NCBI GenBank assembly: GCA_021202205.1
Contig: JAJQDJ010000137.1
Span: 1-12,762 of the forward strand
DNA: 12,762 nucleotides
Direction of reading: 5' to 3'
DNA from: Erysipelotrichaceae bacterium
Lineage (GTDB): Bacteria > Bacillota_I > Bacilli_A > Erysipelotrichales > Coprobacillaceae
The notes under the pieces were generated by a model. The model ran no database searches, was not told the DNA's origin, and saw only the letters and a list, made by a program, of their open reading frames with translations. The position numbers were made by a program, and so were the translations under genes. Positions 6,682-12,762 of the stretch are shown here, one piece after another. Position 1 is the stretch's first letter. Each line of letters opens with the position of its first letter.

Positions 6682-8259
6682 ATGGGAATGTATATCAATC
6701 CAAACAATAGAAGCTTCCAATTATTAAGAAATGGAAATATTTTTGTTGATAAATCATTAATGATTGAAACAGTCAACCAATATATTAATATTGAGGATCG
6801 TTTCATTTGTGTTGCTAGACCTAGAAGATTTGGTAAAAGTGTTGATGCAAATATGCTAGTTGCATACTATTCTAAAGGTTGTGATTCATCTTCTTTATTT
6901 GATGATTTAAAAATTGCACAACGTCCTACCTATCATGAGCATCTTAATAAACATGATGTCATATATTTTGATGTTCAAAAAATACTTAGTCGTGTTAAAT
7001 CAATAGACGAACTTAAAAAAAGACTAACAATAAGTGTTATAGAGGAACTTAAATGGGATTATCCTGATGAATCATTATATATATTTAAAGATTTGGCAAC
7101 CACATTAGAAAGAATATACACAAGATATAATCAAACATATATTTTTATCGTTGATGAATGGGACTGTATTTTCAGAGAATACAAAGACGACAAAGAAGGT
7201 CAGAAAACATATTTAGATTTTTTAAGAGATCTCTTTAAATCATCAAGTTACATAGAGATGGTATATATGACTGGTATTCTTCCTATTAAGAAATATGGTA
7301 CTCATAGTGATCTTAATATGTTCAAAGAAATTTCTATGATAAACTCAACCCCTTTTGAAAAATTTATGGGATTTACTGAAACTGAAATAGAAAAAGTATG
7401 TCATGTTTACAATATGGATTTTAATGAAATGAAAACATGGTATGATGGCTATCATATAGGAGATAATGCATTATATAATCCACGTTCTATTGTTTGTTCC
7501 TTATCTGATAAAAAATATGCTAATTATTGGACTAGTACGGAAAATTATGAAGCTTTAAAAACATATTTTGATACAAATATGGATGGCATAGTTGAGAATA
7601 TGCTATCGTTAATAGCAGGGGATAAGATTATTATTAATCCTCTTAAATTTCAAAATGATATGACAACTTTTAAATCTAAAGATGATATATTTACATTACT
7701 TGTTCATTTGGGTTATTTAGGATATGATTCTTTAACTAATGAAGTTTATATTCCAAATAAAGAGGTAAGAGAAGAATTTGAAAATTCTCTTGAAGAAGCA
7801 CATTGGCACGAAACTGATAAAATAATCAAAAATTCTATGGATTTGTTGCAAGCAACATGGAATATGGATGAAGAAAAAGTTGCATATTACATAGAAGAAG
7901 CGCACTATGAAATTTCTCATTTAAAATATAATAGTGAAGAAGCATTATCTTATTGTATAAGTTTTGCCTATTTTAAAGCAAGAGATTATTATCGAATAGA
8001 ACGTGAAGTTCCTAGTGGCAAGGGATTTGCTGATTTGGTTTTTAAACCTAAAGGTGATAAACCAGCTATGCTGGTTGAGCTTAAATGGCAGGATAGTGTA
8101 GATACAGCCATTAGTCAAATTAAAGAAAAAAAGTATTATAAAGGTTTAGAACAATATAGTGATAACTTATTATTAGTTGGAATAAGTTATCAAAAAGATG
8201 CCAATAAAAATGATTATAAAAATCATTATTGTAAGATTGAAAAGTTTGTGATGGAATAA
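6682..8259 (+). CDS. AAA-ATPase-like protein with C-terminal PD-(D/E)XK nuclease-fold domain
   Basis: This 525-residue protein belongs to the widespread family with an AAA-ATPase-like N-terminal domain (PF09820 type) and a PD-(D/E)XK-like C-terminal domain (PF08011 type). The N-terminus has the family opening INPNNRSF and FVDKS. The P-loop RPRRFGKS is at 46-53, lacking the usual first Gly as is normal in this family. Walker B IFIVDEWD is at 154-161. MTGILPIKKYG at 196-206 resembles a sensor segment, and YDGYHIG is at 254-260. The C-terminal domain (about 420-500) shows an upstream acidic residue (Glu440), GKGFAD with Asp451, and ELK at 466-468, matching an E-D-ExK active-site layout. No signal peptide or membrane segment is seen. 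Its biological role is not established; defence or mobile-element roles have been suggested for relatives, but nothing beside it here supports either. It is a single-gene unit between two metabolic operons. Confidence 0.88.
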   Translation: MGMYINPNNRSFQLLRNGNIFVDKSLMIETVNQYINIEDRFICVARPRRFGKSVDANMLVAYYSKGCDSSSLFDDLKIAQRPTYHEHLNKHDVIYFDVQKILSRVKSIDELKKRLTISVIEELKWDYPDESLYIFKDLATTLERIYTRYNQTYIFIVDEWDCIFREYKDDKEGQKTYLDFLRDLFKSSSYIEMVYMTGILPIKKYGTHSDLNMFKEISMINSTPFEKFMGFTETEIEKVCHVYNMDFNEMKTWYDGYHIGDNALYNPRSIVCSLSDKKYANYWTSTENYEALKTYFDTNMDGIVENMLSLIAGDKIIINPLKFQNDMTTFKSKDDIFTLLVHLGYLGYDSLTNEVYIPNKEVREEFENSLEEAHWHETDKIIKNSMDLLQATWNMDEEKVAYYIEEAHYEISHLKYNSEEALSYCISFAYFKARDYYRIEREVPSGKGFADLVFKPKGDKPAMLVELKWQDSVDTAISQIKEKKYYKGLEQYSDNLLLVGISYQKDANKNDYKNHYCKIEKFVME

Positions 8260-8260
8260 G

Positions 8261-8292
8261 AAAAAGGTAAGGACTGCATTCCTTACCTTTTT
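8261..8292. terminator. Bidirectional intrinsic terminator between convergent genes
   Basis: A perfect 13-bp stem (8261-8273 with 8280-8292) has a 6-nt loop. The outer arms are five A and five T, so the hairpin ends in a U run in either direction. It begins 2 bp after the stop of the ATPase gene and can also end the hom-lysC-asd transcript arriving on the minus strand. Confidence 0.9.
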
Positions 8293-8349
8293 GCTTGAGT
8301 GACGATATGGCCACTGGATTCTTTACGTGTACAATATCACCAAAATGAT

Positions 8350-8379
8350 CATTGTTCAAGTACTCATTGTTCAAGTACT
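8350..8379. repeat. Perfect 15-bp tandem duplication abutting the asd stop codon
   Basis: CATTGTTCAAGTACT occurs at 8350-8364 and again at 8365-8379 with no mismatch, and the second copy touches the asd stop codon (8380-8382). It lies in the 3' untranslated part of the minus-strand operon, upstream of the shared terminator. A replication-slippage duplication is the simplest reading. Confidence 0.9.
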
Positions 8380-9414
8380 TTATAACAAGCCCATTTCAAT
8401 CATCTTTAAGCCAATATCAACTGAGTTATAGGCTGCACCTTTCATTAATTGATCTGCTACAACCCACATGCTTAAAGCATGGTCATTATCCAAATCTTTT
8501 CTAACACGTCCTACATGGACTAATTCATCACCAATAAATAAATTAACCATTGGATAAATCTGATTTTCAATATCATCATATAATTCTACACCATGAGAAT
8601 GAGATAATAAATCAAAAGCTTTATCTAAATCAATTGGTTTCTTTGTTTCAATATAAACAGATTCACTATGTCCTCTTAAGACTGGTACTCTTACACAAGT
8701 TGCATTAACTTTGATATCTTTATTGAAGATTTTCTTTGTTTCATTGACCATTTTCATTTCTTCTTTTGTATATCGATTATCTAGATTGAAAACATCAACT
8801 TGAGGAATACAGTTAAAAGCAATTGGATAATGCTTTTTATCAGAAGCACAAGGTAGCGTTTTAGCTACAGGTTCTTTACCATCTAATACTTCTTGTGATT
8901 GACGATATAATTCTTCCATACCTGCTACACCTGCACCAGAAACAGCTTGATAAGTTGAAACAATAATACGTTCAATATCAAAATATTCATCCAATCTATT
9001 TAATGCACTAACCATTTGAATCGTTGTACAATTAGGATTAGCAATAATACCCTTATGATTCTTTAATGCATAGGCGTTGACTTCAGGTACAACGAGTGGT
9101 ACATCAGGATCCATTCTAAAATGAGATGTATTATCAATATTGATACAACCAGCCTTAACAGCATATTCCATATATTGAGCTGAAATGCTTCCCCCAGCAC
9201 TCCAGAATGCGACATCAATACCTTCGAAAGAATCTTTTGTCAATTCTTCAACAATAAACTTATGACCTTCATATTCAATTTCTTTACCTTTACTTCTACT
9301 AGATGCTAATAACTTAATACTTTCATAAGGAAAATGAAATTGAAAAATACATCTTAACATTTCTCTTCCTACAGCACCTGTAGCACCAACAATTGCAACT
9401 TTATAAGTTTTCAT
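8380..9414 (-). CDS. asd: Aspartate-semialdehyde dehydrogenase
   Basis: It reduces aspartyl phosphate to aspartate 4-semialdehyde with NADPH, the branch point for lysine/diaminopimelate and for threonine and methionine. The nucleotide-binding loop GATGAVG is at 10-16. The catalytic Cys129 is in NPNCTT (126-131), and the catalytic His249 in RGHSE (247-251). SGAGVAG is at 159-165, and the substrate-binding Arg is expected around RVPVLRGH. Length is 344 residues, normal for the Gram-positive type. AGGAGGA (9421-9427, in the end of lysC) precedes the ATG, and only 3 bp separate it from lysC. As the last gene of hom-lysC-asd, it supplies the substrate used by Hom. Downstream on its strand are a 15-bp tandem repeat and a shared terminator hairpin. 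Confidence 0.97.
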   Translation of the reverse strand: MKTYKVAIVGATGAVGREMLRCIFQFHFPYESIKLLASSRSKGKEIEYEGHKFIVEELTKDSFEGIDVAFWSAGGSISAQYMEYAVKAGCINIDNTSHFRMDPDVPLVVPEVNAYALKNHKGIIANPNCTTIQMVSALNRLDEYFDIERIIVSTYQAVSGAGVAGMEELYRQSQEVLDGKEPVAKTLPCASDKKHYPIAFNCIPQVDVFNLDNRYTKEEMKMVNETKKIFNKDIKVNATCVRVPVLRGHSESVYIETKKPIDLDKAFDLLSHSHGVELYDDIENQIYPMVNLFIGDELVHVGRVRKDLDNDHALSMWVVADQLMKGAAYNSVDIGLKMIEMGLL

Positions 9415-9417
9415 TTT

Positions 9418-10650
9418 TTATCCTCCTAAAAATGCTTCATGTAATAAAACTTGAGCTTCTTGTACATCATCTCTATCAATATAACAAGATATATTGATTT
9501 CACTGCAAGATGTCATTTCAACATTAATACCATGGCTCATTAAGGTATTATAAACCTTCTGATACATACCCTTGTTGTTTCTAATACCAACACCAACAAC
9601 TGCTACTTTACCAATATTTCCTCTCACAATTGTCTTTTGTGGCTTTAAAATAGGCTTCAAATCATTAATAACATCAACCACTGCAGGAACATATTGATCA
9701 TTAATAATCAAAGAAATATCCATCTTGCCACCACCAACTAAGACCTGATTAAAAACAATCACATTAACATTGGCATCTGCTATTTTTTCAAACAACATTC
9801 CTGCACCATTACCTTTGGCATCAACACCTGCTAAAGTAATACGGGCTTCATTTTGTGAACCTGTAATACCTGAAATAATCAATTGATTCAAATGGTCTTT
9901 CATGATTTTCTCATCTCCTAACACATATGTTCCCTGACTTTCATCAAATGAACTTCTCGCATGAATCACAACGTTATTTTTTGCTGCTAATAACACACAT
10001 CTATGATTCAATACCTTAGCACCATTCTTTGAAAGCTCCAACATCTCAGCATAACTAATATAATCTAACTTTCTCGCATGACTAACAATACGTGGATCAG
10101 CTGTATAGATACCTTTCACATCACTATAAATCTCTACTTCACAGGCATCAATAGCTACACCAATCGCTACCGCTGATAAATCACTACCACCACGTCCCAA
10201 TGTTGTAATTGTCCCATTTTGGGCATATCCCTGAAACCCAGGACAGACAACAATATCCGATGTTTCTAATTTTTCATTGATATATTTTCCTTCAACAGTT
10301 GTAATTGTTGCACTGGTATGATGTTCATTGGTAATAATACCGAGTTCTCTATTGGTAACGGTAGATACTTGATAACCTTTAGCAGCTAATTCACTTTTAA
10401 TGACCAATGTTGATAATGTCTCCCCAATACTTGATAATCGGTCAATTTCTTCATCTATCAATTGATCTTTTTTCACAATTGATAATAACGTATCTGTTGC
10501 ATAAGGATCATCATAACGCCCCATGGCACTAACAACGGCCACAACTTTGTTGCCACGATTCACTTCACGAATGATATTCTTATACATATGTTCACGCGTT
10601 TCTATGTTACGTGTTGATGTCCCACCAAACTTTTGAACAATAACTTTCAT
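9418..10650 (-). CDS. lysC: Aspartate kinase (monofunctional, DapG-like)
   Basis: It phosphorylates aspartate, the first step of the aspartate family pathway. The N-terminus MKVIVQKFGGTS carries the KFGGTS motif (7-12). Other kinase motifs are SSIGET (73-78), the LGRGGSDLSA loop (151-160) and YSDVKGIYTADPRI (175-188). The C-terminal part (about 260-410) has two ACT-type segments (NEARITLAGV at 267-276; GKVAVVGVGI at 347-356), so it is probably feedback regulated. The stretch GRYDDPYATDTLLS at 44-57 resembles Bacillus subtilis DapG, the diaminopimelate-sensitive isozyme, more than LysC as I recall it; the effector is not certain. Length 410 is normal. The start lies 1 bp past the hom stop codon, with GAGGG at 10657-10661 as the ribosome site. 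Confidence 0.96.
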   Translation of the reverse strand: MKVIVQKFGGTSTRNIETREHMYKNIIREVNRGNKVVAVVSAMGRYDDPYATDTLLSIVKKDQLIDEEIDRLSSIGETLSTLVIKSELAAKGYQVSTVTNRELGIITNEHHTSATITTVEGKYINEKLETSDIVVCPGFQGYAQNGTITTLGRGGSDLSAVAIGVAIDACEVEIYSDVKGIYTADPRIVSHARKLDYISYAEMLELSKNGAKVLNHRCVLLAAKNNVVIHARSSFDESQGTYVLGDEKIMKDHLNQLIISGITGSQNEARITLAGVDAKGNGAGMLFEKIADANVNVIVFNQVLVGGGKMDISLIINDQYVPAVVDVINDLKPILKPQKTIVRGNIGKVAVVGVGIRNNKGMYQKVYNTLMSHGINVEMTSCSEINISCYIDRDDVQEAQVLLHEAFLGG

Positions 10651-10651
10651 C

Positions 10652-11806
10652 TCAATCCCTCACTTTGAATAAGTTATATGTTTCTCCTTCTAATTGATTT
10701 TTTAAATCATCTAGTTCCATTGTATTTGTTATGTAAATATGATCTTTATCAAATGAAAAATAAGTCTTATAATCCAAATCCAAAGGATGATCACATCTTA
10801 CATAATATTGAGATTTTGTAATAGGAAAAATGTTTTCTTCATATCTATATTCATGTTTCCATATTTCTGTCTTTGTTGTTTTAATAATATCACTCACAAC
10901 AGCACTTGCTGTCACATAACGTCCAGCTCCCTTACCATAGAAAATGACGTTTTCTAAATAATTACAAGTTATCTCTACAACATTATATGCTTGATTGACA
11001 TTGGCAACAATGTCTTTTATACCAATTAATGTTGGCGAAACATCAATCCCATAGCCATTCTCTAGTTTTTTAGCTTGGGCTATAAGCTTAATCTTATAGC
11101 CGAGTTTTTTAGCATAGTCCATATCCTTCTTAGTCACACTTCTAATACCAGATGCATGAATCTTATTAAAATCAAAGAACATCTCAAAAGCATTCATTGC
11201 TAAAATATAAATCTTATGGGCGGCATCAATACCATCTAAATCTAAAGAGACATCAGCTTCCAAAAAACCTAAGCCATCAGCAATTGTCAAAGCTTCATCA
11301 AAATCCAAATTATCTGTTTCCATTAATGTCAATATAAAATTTGTTGTTCCATTCAAAATACCTTCAATCTTGCTAATCTCATTGGCTACCAAATCTTCCT
11401 TAGCAGGAACAACAACAGGAATACCACCACCAACAGATGCTTCATAATATATTTTAACATTATGCTTGGCAGCTGTTTCAAATATTTCCTGACCATGATG
11501 AGCAAGCAAAGCTTTATTCGCTGTGACAACATGTTTACCATTCTTTAAAGCTTCTAGGATAATTGTTTTCGCAATGGTTGTTCCACCAATTAATTCAACC
11601 ACTACATCAACTTCATCATCATTGATTACATCATGAAAATCTTTTGTATAAATAATACCATCAGGTAAATCAACTTCCTCTAAAGCACAACCATATTTAA
11701 TCGTGACTTCCTGATTAATTGTTTTTTCTAATCTCTCTTTTTGCTGGGTTAAAATCTCTACGACACCAAAACCCACTGTACCTAGTCCGACAATTCCTAT
11801 TTTCAT
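10652..11806 (-). CDS. hom: Homoserine dehydrogenase with a shortened C-terminal domain
   Basis: It reduces aspartate semialdehyde to homoserine with NAD(P)H, leading to threonine and methionine. The Rossmann motif GLGTVG is at 7-12, TANKALLAHHG at 95-105 has the conserved Lys98, and EASVGGGIP (122-130) and GILNGTTNFIL (149-159) are family signatures. GLGFLEADVSLDLDGIDAAHKI (178-199) is the catalytic stretch; where most relatives read EADP, this one has EADV. After GRYVTASAVVSDI the C-terminal tail has only about 54 residues from KSQYYVR, against roughly 80 in a full ACT domain, so at 384 residues it is shorter than B. subtilis Hom (about 430). Feedback control by threonine may therefore be altered or lost. 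GAGGGGG (11814-11820) is 7 nt before the ATG. It is first in the hom-lysC-asd operon, behind a leader with a terminator. Confidence 0.95.
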   Translation of the reverse strand: MKIGIVGLGTVGFGVVEILTQQKERLEKTINQEVTIKYGCALEEVDLPDGIIYTKDFHDVINDDEVDVVVELIGGTTIAKTIILEALKNGKHVVTANKALLAHHGQEIFETAAKHNVKIYYEASVGGGIPVVVPAKEDLVANEISKIEGILNGTTNFILTLMETDNLDFDEALTIADGLGFLEADVSLDLDGIDAAHKIYILAMNAFEMFFDFNKIHASGIRSVTKKDMDYAKKLGYKIKLIAQAKKLENGYGIDVSPTLIGIKDIVANVNQAYNVVEITCNYLENVIFYGKGAGRYVTASAVVSDIIKTTKTEIWKHEYRYEENIFPITKSQYYVRCDHPLDLDYKTYFSFDKDHIYITNTMELDDLKNQLEGETYNLFKVRD

Positions 11807-11821
11807 TCTCGTGCCCCCTCA

Positions 11822-11933
11822 TCTAATAAAAAAAGCCTCCTAGAGGCCATAACCATTTCAACAAAGACACTCTTACCATTAATAAACATATAATATTGAT
11901 GAATCTGTTAATGGAATATCCTCCTTTGTCGTT
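11822..11933 (-). promoter_or_regulatory. Structured hom leader RNA, class not recognised
   Basis: The leader of the hom-lysC-asd transcript has several pairing segments. An outer helix pairs CGACAAAG (11931-11924) with CTTTGTTG (11866-11859). It encloses CCATTAA (11914-11908) paired with TTAATGG (11882-11876). A rival pairing of CCATTAAC (11914-11907, one bulged U) with GTTATGG (11853-11847) would take the first bases of the terminator stem. An AGGAGG at 11925-11920 lies far from any ATG. No T-box GGTGG motif or lysine-riboswitch core is visible. The leader may be a peptide attenuator, a protein-bound RNA or a riboswitch. Confidence 0.55.
11828..11848 (-). terminator. Leader terminator (putative attenuator) upstream of hom
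   Basis: On the minus strand a 5-bp GC-rich stem (GCCTC 11847-11843 with GAGGC 11839-11835), plus one outer G-U pair, has a TAG loop and is followed at once by seven U residues (11834-11828). It lies between the operon promoter and the hom ribosome site, so full termination would silence the operon; this implies conditional read-through. Confidence 0.75.
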
Positions 11934-11939
11934 GAGTAG

Positions 11940-11968
11940 ATATTAGCATTTCTCTATGTATTTGTCAA
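11940..11968 (-). promoter_or_regulatory. Strong sigma-A promoter of hom-lysC-asd
   Basis: On the minus strand, TTGACA (11968-11963) is separated by 17 bp from TAATAT (11945-11940), and TGC directly before the -10 gives an extended -10. The -35 box overlaps the stop codon of the upstream HAD gene. Transcription should start near 11933. Confidence 0.88.
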
Positions 11969-12741
11969 TAATTGTGTTTATTTAAAATATCTTTGATACA
12001 GTCGGATAAATGTGGCACAACATAACGTGCATTTTCTTGCACCAAATCTGGTGCATAATCAAATGTGTAACTATTGCTAACAGCCTCCAACAAAGGTAAA
12101 TCATTAAAATTATCACCAATACCACACAAATATTTATCATCTATATGAAAATAATTTTGAATAAAACGAATTCCTTCTCCCTTAGAACAACCCACTGCAG
12201 CAATATCAATATGGGGACCATTTTGAAAAGCTGCTATATCATCTCCATACAATTCATTAATATGATTCTTTATCCTTGTTACCATCTCGACTTCATCTTC
12301 TTCATAATGAAGCGAAAAACTACGTACTTTTTCATTTTTGATTTCATCCAATGATTGTATCATCCTAGCTGGATAATCATCGACTCTATCTTTATATAAC
12401 TTATAGACATGATCCATTGTTAAAATAGACATATTACCATGATCAGTATATTCATAGACCTTTTCTACAATATTGATAGAAATCATTTTTTCAAAAATGA
12501 TTTCTCTTTCTTTATTCATGATGTATGCCCCACTCGATAAAATATAGAAATCAAAATTCAAATGTTCCAACATATCATAACCTTTTGTAGGCGTTAAAAT
12601 ACCATCAATTCCTCTTCCTGTACATAAGCCAAACAAATGTCCTTGTTTTTGAAATTCTTTAATCATATATTCATCTTCATCTAATAAATGATCTCTAAAC
12701 CATAATGTATTAAAAAACCTCATTTGCACCGTGTGCGTCAT
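11965..12741 (-). CDS. Cof-type HAD-superfamily hydrolase lacking a visible motif I; 5' end uncertain
   Basis: The body is a Cof/HAD-IIB phosphatase homologue: CTGR (40-43, motif II Thr41), the cap domain from about residue 85 to 180, SKGEG (186-190, motif III Lys187) and GIGDNFNDLPLLEAV (207-221, motif IV with Asp210 and Asp214). Family members usually dephosphorylate sugar phosphates or flavin/pyridoxal phosphates, but the substrate cannot be read here. Motif I (DxDGT, the nucleophile) should stand 29 residues before the motif II Thr, and there the sequence reads RFFNT (8-12), without either Asp. The preceding residues are not the usual hydrophobic strand. No Shine-Dalgarno precedes the ATG at 12741, and the frame stays open to the window edge, so the true start may lie outside. 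It could be a catalytically dead protein, a decayed gene or a frameshifted 5' end. Confidence 0.72.
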   Translation of the reverse strand: MTHTVQMRFFNTLWFRDHLLDEDEYMIKEFQKQGHLFGLCTGRGIDGILTPTKGYDMLEHLNFDFYILSSGAYIMNKEREIIFEKMISINIVEKVYEYTDHGNMSILTMDHVYKLYKDRVDDYPARMIQSLDEIKNEKVRSFSLHYEEDEVEMVTRIKNHINELYGDDIAAFQNGPHIDIAAVGCSKGEGIRFIQNYFHIDDKYLCGIGDNFNDLPLLEAVSNSYTFDYAPDLVQENARYVVPHLSDCIKDILNKHNY

Positions 12742-12762
12742 TAAAATAAAAAAACATTGATT

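Noticed and set aside
8120..8374. Minus-strand open frame of about 84 codons across the end of the ATPase gene
   Set aside because: It runs antisense through a well-supported coding region and through the shared terminator hairpin, has no recognisable domain, and its start falls in the 15-bp tandem repeat.
12715..12757. Short minus-strand frame with an FNDAHGA stretch that looks faintly like a DxHG or DxDG motif, which could be read as the lost HAD motif I
   Set aside because: It is only 15 codons long, the second Asp is His, and its distance to motif II is too great by several residues even if a frameshift at the T run is assumed. I treat it as chance.
1..12762. CRISPR array, tRNA or rRNA genes, insertion sequence, integrase or toxin-antitoxin pair
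   Set aside because: No regularly spaced repeats, no tRNA or rRNA signatures, and no transposase or integrase motifs were seen on either strand.

Overview
The window is low-GC, AT-rich DNA with strong Shine-Dalgarno sites, sigma-A-type promoters, a T-box leader and the standard genetic code (TGA is used as stop). This points to a Firmicutes (Bacillota) chromosome. My best guess is a gut Erysipelotrichia/Coprobacillaceae-type organism, but that placement is an impression from protein style and gene order, not a proof.

Region 1 (about 90-6494, plus strand) is one aromatic amino acid operon. A TTGACA promoter drives a roughly 275-nt T-box leader whose specifier triplet reads as UUC (Phe). It is followed by six tightly packed genes: aroF (DAHP synthase), aroB, aroA, aroC, pheA (chorismate mutase/prephenate dehydratase/ACT fusion) and aroK. 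Genes overlap or abut, and the operon ends in an intrinsic terminator whose 5' arm is the last codons of aroK. The genes cover DAHP formation, dehydroquinate synthesis, shikimate to chorismate, and chorismate to phenylpyruvate. No dehydroquinate dehydratase (aroD/aroQ), shikimate dehydrogenase (aroE) or prephenate dehydrogenase (tyrA) gene is present, so those steps must be encoded elsewhere or be absent.

Region 2 (about 6495-8292, plus strand) is a single-gene unit: an intergenic stretch with two nested perfect 9-bp inverted repeats and a tandem 11-bp direct repeat, an extended -10 promoter, and a 525-residue AAA-ATPase-like/PD-(D/E)XK nuclease-fold protein of unknown role. A strong hairpin with T runs in both orientations separates it from the convergent genes that follow.

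Region 3 (about 8380-11968, minus strand) is a second biosynthetic operon, hom-lysC-asd, which takes aspartate to homoserine and to the aspartate semialdehyde branch point for lysine. Its promoter is close to consensus (TTGACA, 17-bp spacer, TGC-TAATAT). A roughly 125-nt leader follows, which contains nested pairing segments and a terminator hairpin with seven U residues just upstream of hom. I do not recognise this leader as a T-box or lysine riboswitch; it is the best candidate here for something undescribed.

Region 4 (11965 to the right edge, minus strand) is a Cof-type HAD phosphatase homologue in which motifs II-IV are intact but the catalytic motif I (DxDGT) is not visible, so its 5' end is odd or damaged.
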